The position numbers and the translations under genes were made by a program. DNA of 64,000 nt. It comes from Sphingobacterium detergens (lineage in GTDB: Bacteria; Bacteroidota; Bacteroidia; Sphingobacteriales; Sphingobacteriaceae). The notes below the pieces were generated by a model. That model did no database searches. It was not told the origin of the DNA and worked only from the letters and a program-made list of their open reading frames with translations. The number at the start of each line of letters is the position of its first letter. Positions within the stretch are counted from its first letter, which is position 1. The DNA lies in assembly GCF_003610355.1 (NCBI RefSeq), contig NZ_RAPY01000001.1, forward strand, positions 124,001 through 188,000. The letters run 5' to 3'. This document shows positions 34,098 through 43,081 of this stretch, one piece after another.

Positions 34098-34700
34098 ATG
34101 CTGAAAATATTGAACTGCCTTATTGTATTTTTATTCCTCTGTTCTTGCGATGGACGGAATTATATTGATCCTAAGAATACGCAGATTTTGGCTGAACATA
34201 AGATGAATTTTCCAAAGGAGTCTACAGTACATTTCCCGCAGCAATTGGGAAGTGAGGTGGATATCATTTATAATGAAGGCATCGAAAATAATAATCTCAA
34301 TCTATACCTAGTTGAACGCAACGTAAGTGAAAAAGATATCAATAAATTACTTAATAGGTTGATAGATACTAAGTATTATAGAGGGGGAGGTAAAAATCTT
34401 TTAATCATCAATAGAAATGAAAAGATCATAGATGGCTTTAGTGAATTTCCGAAGATTGACAGCGCTAATTTACAAGGCGATGTTCCTGTTCCAAATTTTA
34501 TTAGTTATAAAAATGGGATACCCGCTGATCCTAATTATGAATTTTATATTATCCATACTGACAATAAGGAAAGACAATTTAAAAATGAAATTCTTGGTGA
34601 AAATGCATCAATGCCATCTAATTGGAAGCATGGTATTACTTATGGTGTCGCTGTCAATAAATTGGAGAAGAACATAATTTATTGGGTTGCAGTTTGGTAA
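34098..34700 (+). CDS. hypothetical lipoprotein
   Basis: The product is 200 residues with a lipoprotein signal ending FLFLCSC (Cys17). The mature part is alpha/beta, with LGSEVDIIYNEGIENN, NLLIINRNEKIIDGF and PNYEFYIIHTDNKERQF. No family is recognised. It stands alone between beta-helix gene 2 and the ECF sigma gene and is AT-rich. Confidence 0.7.
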   Translation: MLKILNCLIVFLFLCSCDGRNYIDPKNTQILAEHKMNFPKESTVHFPQQLGSEVDIIYNEGIENNNLNLYLVERNVSEKDINKLLNRLIDTKYYRGGGKNLLIINRNEKIIDGFSEFPKIDSANLQGDVPVPNFISYKNGIPADPNYEFYIIHTDNKERQFKNEILGENASMPSNWKHGITYGVAVNKLEKNIIYWVAVW

Positions 34701-34861
34701 TAACGAGCAATGCTATTAATTCTGAATAATAAGTTGTCATCAAATTAATATGCCAAGCATGTCTACATTGTGCTGGTACTGATCATCAATTTTAGCGTTG
34801 TCTTTTTCGTTATCATGATGTAAATTTATTACGCCATAGGCCGTATACCATTTTAATTTAC

Positions 34862-35086
34862 ATGAAGACCATATTTGTTTTTTTAGTTTCACTGCTATTC
34901 GCTTATCCATTGTTTGCGCAAAGTGATAAATTGATAGGTAGATGGGGTTTAGACTTTGCATTGACTGAAAACAATTCGCTTGTTCCTCTAGATCATCTCT
35001 ATCCAGAAAGAGATAAAATGAAAATTTACGCAAACGTTTGTTTTAAAGGCTTGACTTTTAATGCGAAAAAAATCCAGTATGTTTGA
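34862..35086 (+). CDS. small exported protein, possibly a truncated gene
   Basis: The product is 74 residues with a clear Sec signal (FVFLVSLLFAYPLFAQ). The mature part starts S-D-K-L-I-G-R-W-G-L-D-F, which is like the first strand of a lipocalin-type barrel, but such domains need over 100 residues and here the frame stops after about 56. It may be the 5' remainder of a truncated gene. It ends 45 bp before the ECF sigma gene. Confidence 0.45.
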   Translation: MKTIFVFLVSLLFAYPLFAQSDKLIGRWGLDFALTENNSLVPLDHLYPERDKMKIYANVCFKGLTFNAKKIQYV

Positions 35087-35130
35087 TTAGGAACAGCAAT
35101 ATTATAAGCAATTAAACCAGCAATTAAATT

Positions 35131-35700
35131 ATGAAATCAAAATTGTTGATCAAAGATATTTCAGATTTTGAAATGTTGGTGAATACGCATACCGACAAGC
35201 TGACACAGACTGCTTTCTTAAAAATTGGAAACCTGCAAGATGCAGAAGATCTTGTACAGGATCTCTTTATCAATCTCTGGATCAAAAGAGAGTCCATTGT
35301 TGTACATGGTCCGGTCTACAATTACCTCTATGTATCCCTGCGGAATAAAATTATGAATTATTTTGCTAAGGCCAAGCTTCGCCAGGATGTGAAGAATAAG
35401 CTTGCGGTGAGCCTTGAAGTCGTAGATCTTTCCTTGGTCAATCTTTTGATCGAAAAAGATCTAAACACTTTGTTTTCGGAAATTTTGAGCGAGTTACCTG
35501 ATCACATGCAAAAGATTTTTAAACTACGAAATGAAGATTTTACCCTCAAGGAGATTGCTGTCGCTTTAGGATTGGCCGAACAGACCGTCAAAGGATACAG
35601 TGCAGAAATGCATCGCCGTATTAAAGCCATGTTAATAGAGCGTCATCCCGAATTCGCCCGTTCCCTGACAGTAATGCTTTCTTTTTTGCTGGTCAAATAA
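35131..35700 (+). CDS. ECF-type RNA polymerase sigma factor
   Basis: The product is 189 residues, a standard Bacteroidota ECF sigma. Region 2 is seen in LQDAEDLVQDLFINLWIKR, with the core-binding and melting part VYNYLYVSLRNKIMNYF, and region 4 in LPDHMQKIFKLRNEDFTLKEIAVALGL followed by the recognition helix QTVKGYSAEMHRR. It lies 76 bp before a FecR anti-sigma gene and just before SusC with an STN domain. The expected circuit is: ligand on SusC, contact through STN and FecR across the periplasm, release of this sigma factor, and transcription of the SusC/SusD locus. Confidence 0.94.
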   Translation: MKSKLLIKDISDFEMLVNTHTDKLTQTAFLKIGNLQDAEDLVQDLFINLWIKRESIVVHGPVYNYLYVSLRNKIMNYFAKAKLRQDVKNKLAVSLEVVDLSLVNLLIEKDLNTLFSEILSELPDHMQKIFKLRNEDFTLKEIAVALGLAEQTVKGYSAEMHRRIKAMLIERHPEFARSLTVMLSFLLVK

Positions 35701-35776
35701 TTTTTTTAATTCCTTACATACTTTTGATTGTCACCAGCTGTCTTACTAGAAAGAACACATCTAGAAAGGATTACCA

Positions 35777-36760
35777 GTGGATCAAAACCAGTTAAAAAAA
35801 CTAATCAAGAAGTACCAGGAAGGTACAGCGAGTGCTGCGGAAAAATTTGTTGTGGAATATTGGTATGAATCCTTGGGACAGCAAAAAACCGAAGATTCAG
35901 AAATAGATTTTCTTCCAGACCGCAAAAATCTCAAACAGCGGATTGTTTGGGCTGCTTCTGAATACGTAGATAAGCGATCCACTAACCGACGACGTTTTAT
36001 ATATGTCGCTGTTGCGAGCGTCGCACTGTTTATGCTTTCAACCGTTTTATATCATCAGTATTTTTCACCATCGCAGATTGACCGTCTGATCAAGCCAATC
36101 AAAATAGTATATCTAGATAGAGGAACGATATCCACTGGTATTGCCGAACGAACCACAGTCATCCTGAACGATGGTACGAAAGTGATCCTGAATGCCAACT
36201 CAGGCATAACGGTCGGCAATTATGACCACCTGCGCGATGTGAAACTCTATGGCGAAGCCTTCTTTGATGTCAAGAGAGATCCGTCCAGACCCTTTACGGT
36301 ACATGGCGGTGGATTAAATATCAAGGTGTTGGGTACCAGTTTTAATGTTAAGGCCTATCGCGATATCAGTAATACATCCGTATCGGTGCGCACAGGTAAA
36401 GTTCAGGTTGACAACAACGAGAAAAATCTGCGCACATTGTTGCCCGATGAAAATATATCTTACGATCGCAAATCAAGCAATTTTAAATTGACCAATGCTG
36501 AATATTCTTTAGAGACCTCTTGGCTATCGGACCATGTTAAGCTGGATCAGGCAAGTTTTGAAGAATTAAACCAAAATTTTAAGAATTTCTACGGATTCTC
36601 ACTCCATACAGCCGATGAGAAATTATTAAAGGATCGTTATAATATTAATTTCCGAAAATCTAAAACAATGACAGCCGCACTGGAAGAGATTCAGTTATTG
36701 ACCGGAAAAAAAATCAGTATCAAAAATAAGCAGGAGGGAAAAGAGATCATTCTATACTAA
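35777..36760 (+). CDS. FecR-family anti-sigma factor
   Basis: The product is 327 residues with a GTG start supported by AGAAAGGA upstream. A cytoplasmic N-terminal part (KKLIKKYQEGTASAAEKFVVEYW) binds the sigma factor, one membrane segment follows (about residues 76-93, YVAVASVALFMLSTVLY), then the FecR domain (RTTVILNDGTKVILNANSGI, VKLYGEAFFDVKRDPSRPF, LGTSFNVKAY) and a C-terminal DUF4974 domain (KLDQASFEELNQNFKNFYGF, INFRKSKTMTAALEEIQLLTGKK). It is placed between its sigma factor and SusC. Confidence 0.95.
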   Translation: MDQNQLKKLIKKYQEGTASAAEKFVVEYWYESLGQQKTEDSEIDFLPDRKNLKQRIVWAASEYVDKRSTNRRRFIYVAVASVALFMLSTVLYHQYFSPSQIDRLIKPIKIVYLDRGTISTGIAERTTVILNDGTKVILNANSGITVGNYDHLRDVKLYGEAFFDVKRDPSRPFTVHGGGLNIKVLGTSFNVKAYRDISNTSVSVRTGKVQVDNNEKNLRTLLPDENISYDRKSSNFKLTNAEYSLETSWLSDHVKLDQASFEELNQNFKNFYGFSLHTADEKLLKDRYNINFRKSKTMTAALEEIQLLTGKKISIKNKQEGKEIILY

Positions 36761-36800
36761 AAATAAAAGGGCTCACATAGTGTAAGACCCTTTACAGAAA

Positions 36801-36832
36801 ATTATGGAATCTATCTGACCCGATTCCATAAT
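36801..36832 (+). repeat. perfect 11-bp hairpin between fecR and susC
   Basis: ATTATGGAATC and GATTCCATAAT flank a 10-base loop, 45 bp before the SusC start. A smaller AAAGGG/CCCTTT pair (36766-36793) precedes it. No T-run follows, so this may set the mRNA ratio of SusC/SusD to the regulators by processing or attenuation. Confidence 0.6.
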
Positions 36833-36876
36833 CGGTTTCATGGATGTAAAACCTTTAATCAATACAAAATTAACAA

Positions 36877-39800
36877 ATGATTAACAAAAAACTAATAATA
36901 AAAGAAAAAAGAAGCAACAAATACCTTTCTTTAGGTCTTGGTGGAGCGCTACTGCTATTATCCGGTACTTTTCCCTGGAACAGTACATTTGCACAGGAGA
37001 ATGCCAAGATCTATAACCAGAACTACCAAAAAACAACGCTACGGGATGTTATCCTGGATCTACAGAAGAGGTCTGGCTCAGATATTTCTTTTACGGAGAG
37101 CCTGGGGCTAAAAAATATTAACATAGCCAAATTTGATACAAAAAATGAATCTTTGGAACAAGTCTTACGGAGGTTATTGACACCTTACGGTATTCAGGTA
37201 AAAAAGACAGATAGTGGCTTTGTTTTGGCGCGACAGGCACAACGCCAGGTAACACCTATTTCCGGAAAAGTGGTCGATCCCTCCGGTACACCGGTTTCGG
37301 GTGCTACCTTAAATTTAAAGCGCACCAACACAAAATTCAAAACCGATGACAAAGGGATGTTTCTGCTAAATTCGATCTTTCCTTCGGATACCTTATCCGT
37401 GCATTTTATGGGATTTAAACCAATAGATACTTTAATTAACAGTGATCTCACCGGAGATTTTGTGATTCGGCTGGCCGCTGACCAGGCACGCGAACTTGAT
37501 GAAGTCGTGGTGGTGGGGTATGGCGTCCAAAAGAAAGTTAACCTTACGGGATCTGTTGCTGTTGTTGATGGAAAACGTTTACAGGATAGACCGGTAAACA
37601 ACGTTTCACAATCACTTTACGGGACAGTCAGCGGTCTGACCATCGCATATGGTAACAATGGTTTTGAACCTGGCGCTGCACCGTCGGTACAGATCAGGGG
37701 CCAAGGTAAACCTTATGTCCTGATCGATGGCACCGCCGGAGATATTAATACCATCGATCCGAATACGGTAGAAAGTGTTTCTATCTTAAAAGATGCCGCC
37801 GCTTCGGCAATCTATGGTGCCCGCGCACCCTATGGGGTCTTACTGATTACGACCAAATCAGGAAAAGCTAATCAGAAACCACAAGTTGATTTTTCCATGA
37901 ATGGAGGACCTACAACCATTATCAATAAACCAAAGATGGTTGATTCCTACACGTTTGCCCGTGCAATGAATGAAATGCATGACAACCAAGGCGTTGCTAG
38001 GTTGTTTTCTGAATCCACCATCGATCGGATTATTGCATATATTGATGACCCTACGCTTCCTGAAACTGTCCCTGATGCCAACAACCCACGTAAGTGGTCC
38101 ACCTATCAATTCTCAAATGGTAATAATGACTGGATAGATATCCATTATGGCAATGGTCGCCGCATGCAGGAAAATCTATCTGTTAAGGGCGGATCCAAGG
38201 ACATGGCCTATTTTTTGTCTCTCGGACATGCATCCGAAAAAGGGGTACTGAGAATGGTCGATGATAAGTATAAACGCTACAATTTTCAAGCTAAACTCGA
38301 TGCCAATATCACAGACTGGTGGAAGATCAGCTCCAATACAAGGCTCACAAATGCCGTACGTGACAGGCCTATATATAACGGTGAGGGTGAATATGGCATG
38401 ATTATCCACCAGATTTTGAGAACGCACCCTGAGGTTTTTCTTAAATCACCAAATGGATATTATTCGCAACTTTCACGTGTGCCGCAGATGCAAGCCGGTT
38501 ATCAGAAGTTGACAAATAATACGCTGGTACAACGCTTGGCCACAGAAATCAGTCCGCTCCAAAACTGGAAAATAAATGCCGACTACTCGATAGATTATCA
38601 GATTTTTGATTATGCCGGTGTTAATCAAGTGGCTTATGAAGATGAAGTAGATGGTACGCTCGTGCCAATAGCACTTACCGTCCCTCCGTATATCGAAAAG
38701 ATAAAATCCAATACCACCTACAAAGCACTTAATATTTATACAACTTATAATTTAGATCTAGGAAAGGATCACCATTTTACGGTACTTGCTGGTTTTCAGA
38801 ATGAAATCAGTAAACTGGATTCGATGAATGGCTTAAGAAGGGAACTTATCGTTCCTGATATCCCATCTTTTACAACAGCAACAGGTGAAATGCAGGTGGG
38901 CGATGGTCTCACACATTGGTCTACTTTAGGCTATTTTGCACGATTAAATTATAATTATGCAGACAAATATTTGATCGAGGCAAATGTCCGTTATGATGGT
39001 ACATCCAAATTTGCCCGTGGCAGACGCTGGGGGTCATTTCCTTCCGTATCCGCGGGATGGGTGGTTTCTAAAGAATTGTTTTGGCAGCCTCTACAGGATT
39101 ATATACCATTTATGAAACTGAGGGCATCATGGGGGAAGCTGGGTAATCAGAATGTTGCCTCCTATCAGGATCTGGCATTATTGGGGGTACAAAGTAACCT
39201 AGGCTGGCTTATTGATGGCATGCGGCCGGCATACACCACGGCACCAAACTTGGTAAACCGCTTTCTTACCTGGGAGTCCTCACGTTCAATGAATACGGCG
39301 GTCGAACTGGGATTTTTTCAAAACCGCTTGCAGGCTGAATTTGAATACTATCAACGGCTGACCTATGACCGTCTCGGACCCGCGCAGGCACTCCCCGCGG
39401 TATTGGGAGCGAATATTCCCAGAGAAAATAATTCGGAACTCAAAACCAAGGGTTGGGATTTTAGCTTGCGTTGGAATGGAAAAATAGGTTCGGATTTTAA
39501 TTATTCCGTAGCGGCTAATGTTTTTGATTACAAAAATATAATTACAAAGTACACCAATCCAACGGGTATCCTGACAACGGATTACGTAGGCAAAGATGCT
39601 GGTGAAATTTGGGGCTATGAAACTGTTGGCCTGATTAAAACCAAGGAACGCGCGGACGAGATCAATGCATCTGGTTACCAAAAATTTATCAATGGGCAGC
39701 TCTGGCAGACAGGGGATGTTGAATACCGAGATCTCAATGGAGATGGGGTAATCAATAAGGGCAAAAACACCATAAATGACCATGGTGACCTTAAAATCAT

Positions 39801-40341
39801 TGGTAATTCGACACGCCGTTATCAGTTCGGACTTAATTTAACCGCCAATTATAAAAATGTTGATATCGCTGTGTTTATCCAAGGTACTGGAAAGCGTGAT
39901 CTATGGTTGGATGGCAATGTATTCTGGGGTTTTAGGGCCTGGAATCAATCCTCCCTGTTCCCGCACCACATGGATTACTATCGGGATACCGAAGGTGATC
40001 GCTATTCCGGACTTGGTATAAATACTGAAGCTTATTTTCCGCGGCCTTACAGTAATACCACCCAAGATAGCAAGAATAAGCAAATGCAGACACGTTACCT
40101 GCAGAATGGAGCCTATGCACGTCTTAAAAATCTACAGATAGGCTATACCATTCCTCCATTGATGCTCCAGAAAATCGGATTGAAACGGGCACGTATTTAT
40201 TTTTCCGGCGAGAATATCTATACCTTATCCAAACTCCCTAGCGCATTTGATCCTGAAACAGCAATACTGGGAGAATTTGGGAATGGCAAAGGCATGTTTT
40301 CACAGGCAATTTGGGCATTCGGGATAAATATTTCGCTTTAA
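36877..40341 (+). CDS. SusC/RagA TonB-linked outer-membrane protein with STN transducer domain
   Basis: The product is 1,154 residues with a signal peptide (LSLGLGGALLLLSGTFPW, cleavage near FAQE). Domains in order: STN (about 47-118, TTLRDVILDLQKRSG, LEQVLRRLLTPYGIQV), CarboxypepD-regulatory-like (about 125-205, ISGKVVDPSGTPVSGATL), TonB-box region LDEVVVVGYGVQKK, plug (VQIRGQGKPYVLIDG, ILKDAAASAIYGARAPYG) and a beta-barrel ending INISL. The STN domain receives the signal for the FecR/sigma pair upstream. SusC proteins of this kind import oligomers too large for porins. The neighbouring enzyme genes are phosphoesterase-like rather than glycosidases. Confidence 0.96.
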   Translation: MINKKLIIKEKRSNKYLSLGLGGALLLLSGTFPWNSTFAQENAKIYNQNYQKTTLRDVILDLQKRSGSDISFTESLGLKNINIAKFDTKNESLEQVLRRLLTPYGIQVKKTDSGFVLARQAQRQVTPISGKVVDPSGTPVSGATLNLKRTNTKFKTDDKGMFLLNSIFPSDTLSVHFMGFKPIDTLINSDLTGDFVIRLAADQARELDEVVVVGYGVQKKVNLTGSVAVVDGKRLQDRPVNNVSQSLYGTVSGLTIAYGNNGFEPGAAPSVQIRGQGKPYVLIDGTAGDINTIDPNTVESVSILKDAAASAIYGARAPYGVLLITTKSGKANQKPQVDFSMNGGPTTIINKPKMVDSYTFARAMNEMHDNQGVARLFSESTIDRIIAYIDDPTLPETVPDANNPRKWSTYQFSNGNNDWIDIHYGNGRRMQENLSVKGGSKDMAYFLSLGHASEKGVLRMVDDKYKRYNFQAKLDANITDWWKISSNTRLTNAVRDRPIYNGEGEYGMIIHQILRTHPEVFLKSPNGYYSQLSRVPQMQAGYQKLTNNTLVQRLATEISPLQNWKINADYSIDYQIFDYAGVNQVAYEDEVDGTLVPIALTVPPYIEKIKSNTTYKALNIYTTYNLDLGKDHHFTVLAGFQNEISKLDSMNGLRRELIVPDIPSFTTATGEMQVGDGLTHWSTLGYFARLNYNYADKYLIEANVRYDGTSKFARGRRWGSFPSVSAGWVVSKELFWQPLQDYIPFMKLRASWGKLGNQNVASYQDLALLGVQSNLGWLIDGMRPAYTTAPNLVNRFLTWESSRSMNTAVELGFFQNRLQAEFEYYQRLTYDRLGPAQALPAVLGANIPRENNSELKTKGWDFSLRWNGKIGSDFNYSVAANVFDYKNIITKYTNPTGILTTDYVGKDAGEIWGYETVGLIKTKERADEINASGYQKFINGQLWQTGDVEYRDLNGDGVINKGKNTINDHGDLKIIGNSTRRYQFGLNLTANYKNVDIAVFIQGTGKRDLWLDGNVFWGFRAWNQSSLFPHHMDYYRDTEGDRYSGLGINTEAYFPRPYSNTTQDSKNKQMQTRYLQNGAYARLKNLQIGYTIPPLMLQKIGLKRARIYFSGENIYTLSKLPSAFDPETAILGEFGNGKGMFSQAIWAFGINISL

Positions 40342-40413
40342 TATCATTTGATTTGAATGTAAAGGTAACTACTTAGGTAGCGAAGGAAAATTATATCTAG
40401 CAATTAATAACCA

Positions 40414-42177
40414 ATGAAAAAAATAATAATCTTACTATATACGACAGTCATTTTACTGTTGGTCGGTTCCTGTTCCGAAGATTTTTTGGACAGGCCGCCA
40501 TTGACACAGATTGAAAACGAAAGCTATTGGAAAACAGCCAAAGACCTAGAGAATTATACGGTTCAATTCTATACAGTATTCCCCGCTTTTAATACCGTCG
40601 GCAGTTTTCTCGGTGTGATTGGCTGGGATGGCAGCCGAGGATCTGACGTGCAGATTTCCAGTTCGCCGAGTACAGTCTGGAACGGTACCGAATCGCCGGT
40701 TTCATCCGGCGGAAACTGGGGCTGGGGTAATATCCGCAGTGTCAATATCTTTTTCAAGAATTATACGAAATGCAAAGATCCTTTTGAAAAATATAAGCAG
40801 TTTTTAGGAGAAGCCCATTTCTTTAAAGCTTGGTTTTATTTCGAAAAAGTCAGGCTCTACGGTGATGTCCCTTGGTATACGGATCCATTGGAGATGGACT
40901 CTGAAGAATTATTCAAAGCACGTGATCCACGGACAACGGTAGTGGACTCAATTTTGGCACACCTGGATAAAGCGATTGAATATCTGGAACCTGTGGCTAC
41001 AGTAAAAGGTAAAAACAATCGGCTTTCTAAACAGGCTGCCCTGCTTTTCAAATCCAGGGTCGCCCTATTTGAAGGCAGCTGGCAGAAATACCACAAAGGT
41101 ACAGCATTTGGTACAGCTGGCGCTGATCCCTCTAAGTACTTCCGGCAAGCTGCTGCGGCTGCCGAAACGTTGATGGATGCAAAATATGGGATGTCGCTGT
41201 ATAGCAACAACGACCCCGAAAACGATTACTGTAAACTATTTTCCCTGAAAGATCAGGTTGCCAATAAAGAGGTGATCCTCTGGAAAGCCTATTCGATCAA
41301 CCGTGATCTGTCACACTCTTTTCAGATCTACGTGTCCGATCGCACAGCGGGGATATCGATGACTTTTGAACAGGTACAGCATTATCTGGGCCGGAATGGT
41401 CAGCCATACGATTATTTTACCCTTGGTAAGACTGTGAAAGGCAATGCTTTTTTAGAAAAAATACGGGCTGATTGTGATCCAAGGCTGTCCCAGACGATCT
41501 GGACGCCGGGAGCCTTGATGTGGGATAATACCTTTGGTAAAGCCACCTTTAAAAAGCCATTTCTGGACAAATCCGGCGAGGCCTTGAATAATACCGGTTT
41601 TCAGATCCGGAAGGGAAATGATCCAAAATCGGCTCTAGCGGGTGGTGGTGTCTCCTGGAGCTCAAGTGATGAAACTGGTGCCATCATCTTTCGTTATGCC
41701 GAAGCCTTATTGAATTATGCTGAAGCGAAGGCTGAACTTGGCGAAACAGTCGATTATACCAAATCAATCAATCTGCTCCGCAAAAGATCAGGTATGCCGG
41801 ATTTTGCTATTACCGACGATCCAAATAAGGACAGGTATGCCGACTATGGTTATAATATATCAGACCAATTAAAAGAAATCCGCCGCGAGCGTACCGTCGA
41901 ACTTGGAGCCGAGGGATTTCGCTATGACGATATCCGACGATGGGCCGCCCATAAATTACTGAAAGGGAAACGCCCCAAAGGTTATCCATTTTTGGCTTCG
42001 GACTGGACGGGCACAAAAATCAACTATAAAGTTGATGCGGACGGTTTGCTGGATCCTTTTGTAACGCAGCTGCCGAATGGCTATGGATTTAAGGAAAACC
42101 GCGATTATCTGGAATGTATACCGCTAAATGAAATCACATTGAACAATAACTTAAAACAAAATCCAGGATGGGAATAA
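40414..42177 (+). CDS. SusD/RagB family nutrient-uptake lipoprotein
   Basis: The product is 587 residues with a lipoprotein signal ending LLVGSC (Cys20) and the typical SusD beginning SEDFLDRPPLTQI. TPR-like helices are visible (QFLGEAHFFKAWFYFEKVRLYGDVPW, IIFRYAEALLNYAEAKAELG) and the C-terminal part is standard (EIRRERTVELGAEGFRYDDIRRW, LNNNLKQNPGWE). It forms the lid of the SusC channel 72 bp upstream and binds the ligand at the surface. Its last 10 bp overlap the next gene, so the phosphoesterase is in the same operon. Confidence 0.96.
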   Translation: MKKIIILLYTTVILLLVGSCSEDFLDRPPLTQIENESYWKTAKDLENYTVQFYTVFPAFNTVGSFLGVIGWDGSRGSDVQISSSPSTVWNGTESPVSSGGNWGWGNIRSVNIFFKNYTKCKDPFEKYKQFLGEAHFFKAWFYFEKVRLYGDVPWYTDPLEMDSEELFKARDPRTTVVDSILAHLDKAIEYLEPVATVKGKNNRLSKQAALLFKSRVALFEGSWQKYHKGTAFGTAGADPSKYFRQAAAAAETLMDAKYGMSLYSNNDPENDYCKLFSLKDQVANKEVILWKAYSINRDLSHSFQIYVSDRTAGISMTFEQVQHYLGRNGQPYDYFTLGKTVKGNAFLEKIRADCDPRLSQTIWTPGALMWDNTFGKATFKKPFLDKSGEALNNTGFQIRKGNDPKSALAGGGVSWSSSDETGAIIFRYAEALLNYAEAKAELGETVDYTKSINLLRKRSGMPDFAITDDPNKDRYADYGYNISDQLKEIRRERTVELGAEGFRYDDIRRWAAHKLLKGKRPKGYPFLASDWTGTKINYKVDADGLLDPFVTQLPNGYGFKENRDYLECIPLNEITLNNNLKQNPGWE

Positions 42178-43049
42178 AAGTATTTTTGCCATTGCTGTTC
42201 ATCCTATTTTATAGCATGGTTCAGGCTCAATCTGTTATTAGGATCGGTCTTATCGCCGATCCACAGTACGCAGATAAGGATACCCGTGGGAGCCGTTTTT
42301 ACCGAAACTCACTTGACAAATTGGATTCGGCCGTCACAGCGATCAACAGGCGAGGGGTGGATTTTACGGTCATGCTTGGCGATTTGGTTGATGTAGGGCC
42401 AAAAGATCTGCAGCCGGCGCTTCAGCGACTCAACAAGCTCAAAAGACCAGTCTATAATATCTTGGGAAACCACGATTATGTGGATGTTGATGACGGGGCC
42501 CATTTATATAAGTTATATAAAATGCCGAATCCTTATTATACCGTAGAAAAGGGTGAATGGCTGTTTATACTGCTCAATACCAATGAACTTGCCGATTATG
42601 CCACTAAGGCGGGATCAGGCCAACGTGAGGCTTGGAAGAAACTCAATGATATACTGAAGACAGCAAAAAGAAACAATGATCAGCCCTGGAACGGAGGCAT
42701 AAGCGAAAAACAGCTGAAATGGATGGAAAGGCAACTTCACAAAGCCCAGTCAGCATCCAAAAAGGTGATCGTTTTCACACATCATCCCCTGTATCCCGAG
42801 AATGGCCTTGAAGCACTGAATAATCGAGAGATATTGGCCCTTATCGAAAAATATCCGGTTGTAAAGGCGGTTATCTCAGGCCATCATCATCCCGGCAATT
42901 TTGCAACCTATAAAGGTATTCCGATGATTACACTGGAGGGGATGATCGAAACCGCCGACCAGAATGCTTTTGGTGTTTTGGAGCTCAATGATCATCAGCT
43001 GGATATTCATGGAGAAGGGCGGATGACAGCCAGAAAAATTGATTTTTAA
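42168..43049 (+). CDS. exported metallophosphoesterase, ADP-ribose/CDP-alcohol diphosphatase-like
   Basis: The product is 293 residues with a Sec signal (FLPLLFILFYSMVQAQ). The calcineurin-like metal site is complete: IADPQYAD (Asp, with Gln where many have His), GDLVD, GNHD, THHP and GHHHPG. The D-x-Q-Y-A-D start with a following R-x-x-Y-R-N-S-L is characteristic of the ADPRM family, which splits ADP-ribose and CDP-alcohols such as CDP-choline or CDP-glycerol. It overlaps susD by 10 bp. It probably works in the periplasm or at the surface on a phosphodiester or pyrophosphate brought in by SusC/SusD. Confidence 0.88.
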   Translation: MGIKVFLPLLFILFYSMVQAQSVIRIGLIADPQYADKDTRGSRFYRNSLDKLDSAVTAINRRGVDFTVMLGDLVDVGPKDLQPALQRLNKLKRPVYNILGNHDYVDVDDGAHLYKLYKMPNPYYTVEKGEWLFILLNTNELADYATKAGSGQREAWKKLNDILKTAKRNNDQPWNGGISEKQLKWMERQLHKAQSASKKVIVFTHHPLYPENGLEALNNREILALIEKYPVVKAVISGHHHPGNFATYKGIPMITLEGMIETADQNAFGVLELNDHQLDIHGEGRMTARKIDF

Positions 43050-43081
43050 ACGAAGAAACTTAATATTAAAATATAAAAATT

